From Lentzea terrae (GTDB lineage: Bacteria; Actinomycetota; Actinomycetes; Mycobacteriales; Pseudonocardiaceae), in NCBI RefSeq assembly GCF_003265345.1, contig NZ_QFWW01000033.1, forward strand, positions 43,437 to 107,436: a DNA stretch of 64,000 bases, given 5' to 3'. Below, in pieces: positions 24,750 to 32,279 of the stretch (its first letter is position 1; every line of letters begins with the position of its first letter). The notes under the pieces were generated by a model. It saw only the letters and a list, made by a program, of their open reading frames with translations, was not told where the DNA came from and did not search any database. The translations under genes and the position numbers were made by a program.

Positions 24750-25231
24750 ATGCGCAGTCGTGTCCGTGCGGCGGGCCACGCCGTGCATCCCATCCTCATC
24801 GTGTTCCCGTTGGGGTTGTTGACCACCGCGGTCGGCTTCGACGTGCTGCACCTGGTCACGGAGCGCGCCAGCTTCGCCTTCACGGCGGCGCACCTGATCG
24901 CGGCGGGGTCCTCATGGGCGTGGTCACCGCCGCCACCGGCTGGCTCGACTGGTGGCTCGTCACGCCGCAGGGCTCGCGCGCCCGCCGGGTCGGGTTGTTG
25001 CACGGGCTGGTGAACGCCGCGGTGCTGGTGCTGTTCGCGGTGAGCTGGGCGATGCGACTGGCCGAGACGGACTGGACGCCCGGCTGGCCCGCGCTCGTGG
25101 CGGCCTGGCTCGGGGTGCTCGCGGGCGGCCTCGGCGGCTGGCTCGGCGGGGAGCTCGTGGAACGGCTCGGCATCAGCGTCGACGAGAACGCGAACCCCGA
25201 CGCGCCCAGCTCGCTGGCCGCCTCGAGGTGA
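24750..25231 (+). pseudogene. DUF2231 membrane protein with a -1 base frameshift
   Basis: The first 52 codons (MRSRVRAAGHAVHPILIVFPLG through FTAAHLIAAG) are in one frame. The rest (GVVTAATGWLDWW through GISVDENANP) continues in another from about 24909. The break falls at a G4 run (24905-24908); adding one G restores HLIAAGVLMGVVTAATGWLDWW and a four-helix DUF2231 protein of about 160 residues. Shine-Dalgarno GGAGAGGAG precedes the ATG. This may be a real loss or a sequencing error in the homopolymer. Confidence 0.8.
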
Positions 25232-25320
25232 GCCGCACCGACCAGTCCGCCAGCGCGGGGCATGGCAACCGCGCTGGCGGTGATCACCGGGTTGGTCCTC
25301 GCGTTCGGCCGGCCACACGG

Positions 25321-25455
25321 TCAGTCCGGTGGCTCGCCGGCCTCGTCTTCGGTGTCGCTGTCCTCGGGCGGGATCTGCGGTTCCGGCGTTTCGAGGTCGT
25401 CGAGGCTGGGCGTGCCGGGCGAGTGCGGCGCCTCGGGGTTGCGTGGATCGGTCAT
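25321..25455 (-). CDS. Tiny acidic/proline-rich peptide, probably leaderless
   Basis: 44 codons, MTDPRNPEAPHSPGTPSLDD through DEAGEPPD, rich in Pro, Glu and Asp and probably disordered. No family is recognised. A GCTT-N15-GGGTAT promoter-like sequence on the same strand ends 9 nt before the ATG, the same geometry as at 17910 and 4307. This is the only feature in the otherwise empty 25232-25489 spacer. Confidence 0.45.
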   Translation of the reverse strand: MTDPRNPEAPHSPGTPSLDDLETPEPQIPPEDSDTEDEAGEPPD

Positions 25456-25464
25456 GCCGCGCGG

Positions 25465-25489
25465 ATACCCGTGCGGCACGATCTCAAGC
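25465..25489 (-). promoter_or_regulatory. SigB-type promoter, GCTT-N15-GGGTAT
   Basis: On the minus strand GCTT occupies 25489-25486 and GGGTAT 25470-25465. It drives the 44-codon peptide, with a transcription start expected at or near the ATG. Confidence 0.45.
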
Positions 25490-25705
25490 TCACTTCGTCA
25501 GCTCTTTGAGGAACTCGTGGCATTGCTTGGCGCGGGCCGAGTCCTCGTCCATGACCTGCCGGAAGAAGTCGGCGATGTCCTGGCGGCCCGCGTTGTCCGC
25601 GTCCCGGACGTACTGGCCGTAGTCGTGCCCGGCCTTGAGCGAGTGGTACTGCACGGAGATCAGGTCGTAGGTGACGTCGTCGAAGCCGGTCTCACCGGTC
25701 GCCAT
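25490..25705 (-). CDS. Small ferritin-like helical protein
   Basis: 71 residues: MATGETGFDDVTYDLISVQYHSLKAGHDY then ADFFRQVMDEDSARAKQCHEFLKEL. Two helices with acidic and His residues (Asp/His/Glu at helix positions) resemble half of a ferritin-like four-helix bundle. This is a weak structural inference. A strong Shine-Dalgarno GGGAGGTAG precedes the ATG at 25705, and a GTTC-N16-GGGTAC promoter lies 33 bp further upstream. The 5' end overlaps the tail of the CBM13 remnant by 14 bp. Confidence 0.65.
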   Translation of the reverse strand: MATGETGFDDVTYDLISVQYHSLKAGHDYGQYVRDADNAGRQDIADFFRQVMDEDSARAKQCHEFLKELTK

Positions 25706-26165
25706 GGCTACCTCCCGTGGTTGTCGGTAGTCGGGAGGTACCCACGAGAACCTGCGCCGGAACGGTCCAGCGCTGGTTGGCCCCACCCGTGCAGGACCAG
25801 ATCTGCAGTTTCGCGCCGTCAGCCGCGCTGTTGCCGATCACGTCCAGGCATCTGCCGCTGCCGGCGTTCACCAGCGTCCCGCCGGCCGCGGTCCAACGCT
25901 GGTTGCCGCCGCCGAAGCAGTCCCACAACTGGACCGGTGTGCCGTCCGCGGTGCCGTTGCCGGTCACGTCCAGGCACTTGCCGAGCCCGCGCACGGTGCC
26001 GTCGGCCGCGAGCGTCCACGTCTGGTTCGCGCTGCCGGAGAAGCAGGTCCACAGCTGCGGCTGGTTGCCGTTGACCGTCGAGCCGTTCGTGACGTCGAGG
26101 CACTTGCCGCCCAACCCGGTGATCGGGCCGGAGTCGAGCGTGCCCGGCCAGGTGAACGTCGCCAT
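25692..26165 (-). pseudogene. CBM13 (ricin B-type lectin) domain remnant
   Basis: 157 codons encoding one beta-trefoil lectin domain with three alpha/beta/gamma repeats. Each repeat has a G-KCLDV or GRCLDV opening and a QLW/QxW close (CLDVTNG, QLWTCFSG; CLDVTGN, QLWDCFGG; CLDVIGN, QIWSCTGG, NQRWTV). Such domains normally sit at the C-terminus of secreted glycosidases, but no catalytic domain or signal peptide is present. The frame continues upstream only a few residues (RYNLPGGAM) before running into antisense lacI sequence. It is interpreted as the tail of a deleted glycosidase. Confidence 0.7.
25738..25763 (-). promoter_or_regulatory. SigB-type promoter, GTTC-N16-GGGTAC
   Basis: On the minus strand GTTC is at 25763-25760 and GGGTAC at 25743-25738. 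It lies within the CBM13 remnant, upstream of the ferritin-like gene. Confidence 0.5.
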
Positions 26166-26203
26166 CGCCCCGCCAGGCAGGTTGTACCGCGCAAGGGAAA
26201 CGA

Positions 26204-26524
26204 GCGGCCGAAGAGCTGCTGGACCTCGATCCGCGCCCGACCGCGATCGTCTGCTTCAACGACAAGGTGGCGGTGGGCACGTTGCAGGCGGCGCGGGCCC
26301 GGGGTCTGCGTGTGCCGGAAGACCTGTCCGTGGCCGGGTTCGACGACATCGACCTCGCCGAGGCGACCGATCCGCCGCTGACGACGGTGCAGCAGCCGTT
26401 GCAGGAGATGGGCAGGATCGCCGTCACGCAGTTGATGCGGGTGCTGGACGGTCACGAGCCCGAGGCGTTGCACCTCGAGCTCGCGACCTCCCTGGTGGTT
26501 CGCGGTTCTACGGGCGCAGCGTGA
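26204..26524 (+). pseudogene. LacI-family regulator, C-terminal remnant
   Basis: About 107 codons matching the last third of a LacI/GalR sensor domain: RAAEELLDLDPRPTAIVCFND, ARARGLRVPEDLSVAGFDDIDLA, PPLTTVQQPLQEMGRIAVTQLMRVL, ending LATSLVVRGSTG. The DNA-binding head and first sensor lobe (about 220 residues) are absent; upstream sequence belongs to the CBM13 remnant on the other strand. Its stop overlaps the end of the GH95 gene by 17 bp, so it was probably the convergent regulator of the glycosidase locus before a deletion. Confidence 0.8.
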
Positions 26525-28811
26525 CCGACTGACCCTTCCGCAGCTTGATCCGCTTCGACCACCCGCCGAACCGCACCTCGGTGTCGGTGCCGCCGACGCT
26601 GCGCACGGTCGCGCTGGTGACCTTTCCGTCCCGCCACGCCAGGTCGACGGTGAACCCGCCCCGTGCACCGATTCCCGTGACAGAGCCGGTCTTCCAGGCC
26701 GACGGCAGGGCCGGCAGCAGCTCGATCACACCGGGCCGCGCGTACAGCAGCATCTCCAGCATCGCCGCCGGCGCACCGAGGTTGGCGTCGATCTGGAAGA
26801 TGGACCGGTCGCCGAAGCTGTACATGTCGAAGAAGTTCGGTGCCGAGCCGTTGGCGAAGTTCACCGACGGCCGCAGCACGCTCAGGATCGCCTGGTACGC
26901 GCGGTCCGCGTCCTTCAGCCGCGCCCAGCACGCCGCCCGCCACGCGAGACCCCAGCCGAAGCTCTCCATGCCGCGGGTGATCAGGAGCCTCCGAACGCCC
27001 TCGATCAGCGCGGCCGGGGAGTCGTCGCGATTGACGCGGTCACCGGGGAAGAAGCCGACGAGCGGCGACAGGTGCCGGTGCGTGGTCTCGCCGAGGTCGT
27101 CCGGCGACATCCACTCCTGCAGCATGCCGGTCTTGGGGCTGACCTCCGGCAGGTACAGCCTGGATTGCAGGTCGGACATCTTGCGGCCGTAGGACTGGTC
27201 GCGGCGCAGCACGTCGGTCGCGATCCGGTACATGCGGAACAGGTTGTGCACCAGCTCCTGCGCGTAGGTGAGACCGCGCGCGTCCTGCGGGCCGTGCTCC
27301 GGTGACCAGTCGTAGTCGTCGACCAGGCCCTGCGGGGTCTCGACCAGACGCGCTTCCCAGAACTCGCAGGCGCCCTTGAGCAACGGGTAGATCTTGGCCA
27401 GGTAGTCGCGGTCGAGCGTGTACTCGTAGTGCTCGAACAACGACATGCACAGCCACGCGTTGCCGCCGGGGTGCCACCACCAGCCGCTGCCGCCGTAGAT
27501 GTTGGTGGAGAAGGCGACCGCCCACCCGGCGACGCGGTTGTTGGTGTTGCGGAACCGGTTGCGCGAATCCTGGAACAACGCCTGCGTGGAGTTCGTCCAC
27601 GCAGGCAGCTGGGCGACGCAGTAGTCCGCGAGGGCGTCGAAGCAGTCCGGCAGCGCGGCCCGGTCCGCCAGCCAGTAGTTCATCTGGATGTTGATGTCGG
27701 TGTGGTAGTCGCTGTACCAGTCGGGATTGTTGTTCGACAGCCACAGACCCTGCAGGTTGATCGGCAGGTTGTCGCGCGACCCCGTGATGGTGAGGTAGCG
27801 GCCGAACTGCAGGTAGCTCGCCTCCAGCTCAGGATCTGGCGTGCCGCTCGACGCCCGCGCCTTGAGCCGCGTCCACGTGTCCATCGCGCGCTGGGCGTCG
27901 GTCGAGCGGCCGAGGTCGACCTTCTGCCGGTCGTAGCGCTTGCGGTAGTCGGCGACGTGGGTGCGCAGCAGGACATCACCCTTGGCCCGGACGGCGGCCT
28001 TGCCCAAAGCGATCGCGGCCGGCTCCACGTTCGGGTCGAGGAAGCCCGCAGACGCGTCCGGGACGTAGTTCGTGCCGCCGGAGAACACGATCACCAGGTC
28101 CGAGCAGCCCTCGAACGCGAGCTTCGCGCCGTCGACCTTGACCGTCCCATCAGGACTGCAGGCCGTGACGACACCGCTGTACGCCAACCGGTTCTGGAAC
28201 GAACCGGTGAACAGCGCGGCGGTGTGCGGTGCGTCGCCGACGGACGGCTCGCCGTGCGCGCCGTTCAGCGTGATGGTGCCGGTCTGGTTCGGGCCGACGA
28301 GCCGGACGATCACCACGTCGTCCGGATGGCTCGCGTAGATCTCGCGCCGGTACTGCTTGCCGCCGTGCGTGTACGTGGTGGTGACGATGCCGTTGCTCAG
28401 GTCGAGTGCGCGGCGGTAGTTCGTGGCGCCCGCGTGGCCTGGCATCTCGACATAGAGCTTGGCCAGCAACGAGAACGTGCCGAAGCGTGTCGGGTCGTAG
28501 GGGAACTGGCCGTCGCCCTCCAGCGCGTCGTTGAGCTCGCCGGTCCACAGCGTGACGTCGGTCAGGTAGAGGAAGTCCTTCTCGACGCCACCTCCGACGA
28601 GTGCACCGAGACGGCCGTTGCCGATCGGGAGACCCTGCTCGATGATCATCGCTTCGTCGGCGGGCGCGGGGTACCAGAGGGTGGTCGGCGCCGGGTTCAG
28701 GGGATTCCCGGTGGGGCGCAGGGGTTCTGCGTGGGCGGCGAAGGTGGGCAGGACGAGTGCTCCCAGCCCCAGCGCGCCGGAAGCTTTGAGAAAAGCGCGA
28801 CGAGTCGTCAT
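26508..28811 (-). CDS. GH95 family glycosidase (alpha-L-fucosidase/galactosidase), Tat-exported
   Basis: 767 residues. The twin-arginine signal TRRAFLKASGALGLGALVLP is cleaved near AAHAEP. The N-terminal GH95 domain begins TTLWYPAPADEAMIIEQGLPIGNGRLGA. The catalytic (alpha/alpha)6 barrel has NLQGLW and the DINIQMNYW segment, the catalytic Glu probably in GMLQEWMSPDD with HRHLSPLVG after it, and the second acidic region SIFQIDANLG. The enzyme should release terminal alpha-L-fucose or alpha-L-galactose from extracellular glycans. It follows the GH27 gene by 14 bp in the same operon. Confidence 0.92.
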   Translation of the reverse strand: MTTRRAFLKASGALGLGALVLPTFAAHAEPLRPTGNPLNPAPTTLWYPAPADEAMIIEQGLPIGNGRLGALVGGGVEKDFLYLTDVTLWTGELNDALEGDGQFPYDPTRFGTFSLLAKLYVEMPGHAGATNYRRALDLSNGIVTTTYTHGGKQYRREIYASHPDDVVIVRLVGPNQTGTITLNGAHGEPSVGDAPHTAALFTGSFQNRLAYSGVVTACSPDGTVKVDGAKLAFEGCSDLVIVFSGGTNYVPDASAGFLDPNVEPAAIALGKAAVRAKGDVLLRTHVADYRKRYDRQKVDLGRSTDAQRAMDTWTRLKARASSGTPDPELEASYLQFGRYLTITGSRDNLPINLQGLWLSNNNPDWYSDYHTDINIQMNYWLADRAALPDCFDALADYCVAQLPAWTNSTQALFQDSRNRFRNTNNRVAGWAVAFSTNIYGGSGWWWHPGGNAWLCMSLFEHYEYTLDRDYLAKIYPLLKGACEFWEARLVETPQGLVDDYDWSPEHGPQDARGLTYAQELVHNLFRMYRIATDVLRRDQSYGRKMSDLQSRLYLPEVSPKTGMLQEWMSPDDLGETTHRHLSPLVGFFPGDRVNRDDSPAALIEGVRRLLITRGMESFGWGLAWRAACWARLKDADRAYQAILSVLRPSVNFANGSAPNFFDMYSFGDRSIFQIDANLGAPAAMLEMLLYARPGVIELLPALPSAWKTGSVTGIGARGGFTVDLAWRDGKVTSATVRSVGGTDTEVRFGGWSKRIKLRKGQSVTLRP

Positions 28812-28825
28812 CGTGGTGCTCCTGG

Positions 28826-30940
28826 TCAGTTCGCGGGCAGGGTCGACACGTGCACGGCGTTGTCCGGACCGCGCACCGCGACCCACGCCGACCCGCCGTT
28901 GCCCGCCGCCGCACCGACCGCGCCGGTCAACGCGTTGCTGGCGAACTGGTCGCGCTTGAACCACCAGGTGCCGGCACCGTCGACGAGGTCCTGCTGCCAC
29001 AACGTGTAGTCGCTGCCACGCACGAAGACGTTGACCCGGTCACCGTTGGCCAGCGCCGTCGGGCTGCCGCTGATCACGCCGCCGAGCGAGGTCCACGCGG
29101 ACCAGCCGTTCGCGGTGCGCTTGCGGTACCAGGCGGAGTCGTCCTGCAGCCGAACCGTGACGAACGTGCCCGTCGACACCGTTGCCGCAGAAGGCCTGCC
29201 GTAGATCTGCTGGTTGCCGGGCGAGCCGACGGAGGTCCAGCCGGTGTTCTGGTCGCGCGTCCACACGCGACCGTCGGCGCCGCGGCCGAACAGGCTCCAG
29301 CTGTCCGGTCCGGTGAACGCCACCGACACCGAGTCGGTCAGCGTGCCGCCGAGCGAGGTCCAGGCACTCCAACGGTTGTTGGCGTACGTCTTCCGGTAGG
29401 CGACGTTGTCGGTGCCGCGGACGAAAAGGTCGATCCGGCCGTTGGGGCTTGCAAACGCCGACGGCTGGCCGAGGATCTGGCCGTTCTTCGGTCCACCGAG
29501 CACGACCCAGTTGCGCCACTCGCCGCCGACCCTCGACCGCTGCTGCAGACGTCCGGCCTTGTCGCGGGCGAAGACCGACATGTTCTGGTCGTCGTGGCGC
29601 ACCAGCGCCGGGCTCGCGGACGTCTCGCCGCCGACGTCGGTACCGGGAACGGCGCTCTCGGCGCGCAGCTTCAGGAACGCGGTGCCGTGCGCGGGAACCG
29701 TGACCTTGTACGTGCCGGTCGCCGTGCCCCGGTCCGCGCGCGCCCGCAGGTCACGCACCGCGACGGTGCCCTTGAGGCCCGCGTCGGCGAAGTTGACCGT
29801 GAACTCGGCGGGCTGCTCGTTGCGGTTGAGCACCGCGACCGCGCGTTCGCCCTTGCCGGACAACACCTTGCTGTAGACGTCCACGTTGTTCGCGCCCGCG
29901 ACCCGGACGCCCTGGATGGCCAGCGGGTCCTGGTCGACCGCGATGATCTCGGGGTTCTTCAGCGTCTCGATCATCGACGGCGGCAGCGTGCGCGGGTCCG
30001 AGCCGATGATCAGCGGCGAGGCCATCACCGACCACATGACGAGCTGGGAGGTCGACTCCTCCTCGTTCAGCTCGTACGTGCCGTGCTCGGTCTTGCGCAT
30101 CGGGATCAGGTAGTCCGGGTCGTTGTAGTGGCCGGGTCCCTGGGCGCCGGGCCGGTACAGATTCCGGTCCATGTTCCGGAGCACGTCACGCCAGATGCCC
30201 TCGTACGGCGTGCCGAACGCGACGTCTGTGCTGGTGCGCCACGAGTCGCCGACGCGCGGTCCGTACGTGTACGCCACGTACGCCGTCTGGTCCCACCGGT
30301 GCGGCACGCTCCACTCGTCGGTGACCGGGTTGCAGAGGTTCAGGATCATCTTGCGGCCTGCCTTCTGCACCGCGGCCGAGAACTGCGTGAAGGCGACGGC
30401 GGGGTCCATGTTCTGCGCGATGCCGCACAGGAAGTCGATCTTGATGGCGTCGAACTTCCACGCCGCGAACTGCTTCGCGTCCGCCTCGTAGTAGCCGCCA
30501 CCACTGCCGGCCGCGCAGTTCTTGCCGTCCGACGCGCCCGCGTCGGTGTAGATGCCGGCTCGCAAGCCCTTGCCGTGCAACGTGTCCACCAGCTTGGTGA
30601 ACCCGGACGGGAACCGCGCCGGGTCGGGCACGAGCGCGCCCTTGCCGTCACGCGGCGGGCTCGCGTTCCACCCGCCGTCGATCCACACGATGTCGTAGCC
30701 GGCCTTGGCGAGCCCGCTGCTGACGAGGAAGTCGGCGACGCCGAGCACCTTCTCCTCCGACGCCGCACCTACCGCGAAGTAGGAGTTCCACCCCATGTAC
30801 GGGGTGCGCGCGATGCCCGAGTCGTAGTAGGTGGGCGCGCCCTGGTCGACGCCTGCGTGTTCGAGCGGGGCGGCTGCGGCGGCAGTGGGCGCCAGCAGCG
30901 TGAGGGCGATGGTGGCCAGGGCCAGCAGGGTTCTGGGCAT
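28826..30940 (-). CDS. GH27 alpha-galactosidase with C-terminal propeller-like repeats
   Basis: 704 residues with a Sec signal (MPRTLLALATIALTLLAP…AAAAAP). The GH27 barrel begins RTPYMGWNSYFAV and contains DIVWIDGGWN. The nucleophile Asp is in AIKIDFLCG (about residue 173) and the acid/base Asp in WRTSTDV (about 238). A melibiase C-terminal beta domain follows (to about 435). The last 250 residues carry several WxxWTSLGG repeats (NRWSAWTSLGG, NGWSAWTSLGG, EWRNWVVLGG), resembling a PLL-type lectin propeller. It probably removes alpha-galactose from plant polysaccharide outside the cell. First gene of the GH27-GH95 operon. Confidence 0.92.
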   Translation of the reverse strand: MPRTLLALATIALTLLAPTAAAAAPLEHAGVDQGAPTYYDSGIARTPYMGWNSYFAVGAASEEKVLGVADFLVSSGLAKAGYDIVWIDGGWNASPPRDGKGALVPDPARFPSGFTKLVDTLHGKGLRAGIYTDAGASDGKNCAAGSGGGYYEADAKQFAAWKFDAIKIDFLCGIAQNMDPAVAFTQFSAAVQKAGRKMILNLCNPVTDEWSVPHRWDQTAYVAYTYGPRVGDSWRTSTDVAFGTPYEGIWRDVLRNMDRNLYRPGAQGPGHYNDPDYLIPMRKTEHGTYELNEEESTSQLVMWSVMASPLIIGSDPRTLPPSMIETLKNPEIIAVDQDPLAIQGVRVAGANNVDVYSKVLSGKGERAVAVLNRNEQPAEFTVNFADAGLKGTVAVRDLRARADRGTATGTYKVTVPAHGTAFLKLRAESAVPGTDVGGETSASPALVRHDDQNMSVFARDKAGRLQQRSRVGGEWRNWVVLGGPKNGQILGQPSAFASPNGRIDLFVRGTDNVAYRKTYANNRWSAWTSLGGTLTDSVSVAFTGPDSWSLFGRGADGRVWTRDQNTGWTSVGSPGNQQIYGRPSAATVSTGTFVTVRLQDDSAWYRKRTANGWSAWTSLGGVISGSPTALANGDRVNVFVRGSDYTLWQQDLVDGAGTWWFKRDQFASNALTGAVGAAAGNGGSAWVAVRGPDNAVHVSTLPAN

Positions 30941-31007
30941 ACCCGTACCTCTCGTCGTCGAGGGCTCACAGCATCGCGGTGGCCGCCCGACAGAGTCAAG
31001 AATAAAT

Positions 31008-31024
31008 ACTAAATTAAGTTTAGT
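31008..31024. promoter_or_regulatory. AT-rich palindrome upstream of GH27, candidate operator
   Basis: ACTAAA-N5-TTTAGT, a perfect 6+6 repeat in an unusually AT-rich patch (about 31000-31025) of the GH27/AlkZ-like divergent spacer. The shape resembles ROK- or LacI-type sugar-repressor sites; no intact regulator is adjacent. Confidence 0.5.
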
Positions 31025-31142
31025 AGTCCCTGCGCCCGCGCATAACGTAGCAGTGGTCCGATCTATGTCCAGGGTTTGTGGAAGTTCCGGTACAAGTTGG
31101 CGGCAGTCATCCGAGGTGTGGTGGATCTGGAAGGATCTCCGC

Positions 31143-32279
31143 ATGACGCGTCTGAGCGCGCGCGAGCTCAACCGCGCCCTGCTGTCCCGCCAGCACCTGC
31201 TGCGGCGGTGCGACGAGCAGGAGCTCGACGTGGTCTCCGGCCTGGTGGGCCTGCACGCGCAGATACCTGTCGGGCCGTACATGGCGCTGTGGTCCCGTCT
31301 GCGCCGCTACGACCCGTTGCGACTGTCTCGCCTGATCGAGTCTCGTGAGCTCGTCCGCACCGCCCTGATGCGGTCGACGATCCACCTCGTCACGCCGGAC
31401 GACTGCATGACGCTTCGCCCTTTGGTGCAACAGGTTCTGGACCGCGACCTGTTCACGAACTCGGCGCACGCCGCGACCGTCCGCGATCTCGATCTCGACG
31501 CGGTGGTGCGGCACGGCCTGGAGTTGCTGGACGTCCAGCCCCGCACGCCGAGCGAGCTCGGCAAGGCGATGCACGAGCGTTGGCCCGACGCCAAGCCCGA
31601 GTCGTTGGCCTACGCCGTGCGCAACCTGGCGCCGCTGGTGCAGATCCCGCCGCGCGGCACGTGGGGTGGCGCCGGCCGGACCGTGCACGCTTCGGCGTCG
31701 ACGTGGCTCGACCGGTCGGTGGACTCGAACCCGTCGATCGAGCGGCTGATCCGGCGTTACCTGGCCGCGTTCGGGCCGGCGAGCGTGGCCGACGTGCAGG
31801 CGTGGTGCGGGCTGACCAAGCTGGGCGAGGTCGTCGAGCGGATGCGGCCGGAGTTGCGCGTGTACCTGGACTCGGCCGGCAAGGAGCTGTTCGACGTTCC
31901 GGAGGGTGTGGTGCCGGATTCCGGCGTTGCCGCGCCGCCGCGGTACCTGCCCGAGTTCGACAACGTGTTCCTCTCGCACGCCAACCGGGAGCGGATCATC
32001 CCGGACGGACTGTCGTTCGCCGAGTGGACGCGCAAGCACGGGCTGATGATGACCGTGCGCGGGGGAGTGCTGCGCGGAAACCTCTTGATCGGCGGCTTGT
32101 TGCAGGGGATCTGGCGGGTCGACAAGGCGGGCAAGGCTTGCACGCTGATCGTCGAGCCGTTCGTGCGGGTGTCCAAAAAGGACCTCGACGTGCTGGAGCG
32201 GGAGGGGAACGCGTTGCTGGGCTTCGCGTTCCCCCAGGGCGAGAAGTTCGACGTCCAGGTCTCAGCGCACGCCGGCTGA
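31143..32279 (+). CDS. AlkZ-like winged-helix protein (HTH_42 family)
   Basis: 378 residues of the HTH_42/YcaQ-AlkZ superfamily, whose characterised members are DNA glycosylases that excise bulky or crosslinked bases. Tandem winged helices start LSARELNRALLSRQHLL. The position of the QxQ catalytic motif of AlkZ reads GLHAQIP here, an HxQ variant (about residue 38). Later TALMRSTIHLV, LPEFDNVFLSH and the C-terminal GFAFPQGEKFDVQV are family-typical. It could be a repair enzyme or, in antibiotic producers, a self-resistance glycosylase; catalytic activity is unproven. Its 3' end overlaps the convergent exporter gene by 18 bp. Confidence 0.8.
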   Translation: MTRLSARELNRALLSRQHLLRRCDEQELDVVSGLVGLHAQIPVGPYMALWSRLRRYDPLRLSRLIESRELVRTALMRSTIHLVTPDDCMTLRPLVQQVLDRDLFTNSAHAATVRDLDLDAVVRHGLELLDVQPRTPSELGKAMHERWPDAKPESLAYAVRNLAPLVQIPPRGTWGGAGRTVHASASTWLDRSVDSNPSIERLIRRYLAAFGPASVADVQAWCGLTKLGEVVERMRPELRVYLDSAGKELFDVPEGVVPDSGVAAPPRYLPEFDNVFLSHANRERIIPDGLSFAEWTRKHGLMMTVRGGVLRGNLLIGGLLQGIWRVDKAGKACTLIVEPFVRVSKKDLDVLEREGNALLGFAFPQGEKFDVQVSAHAG

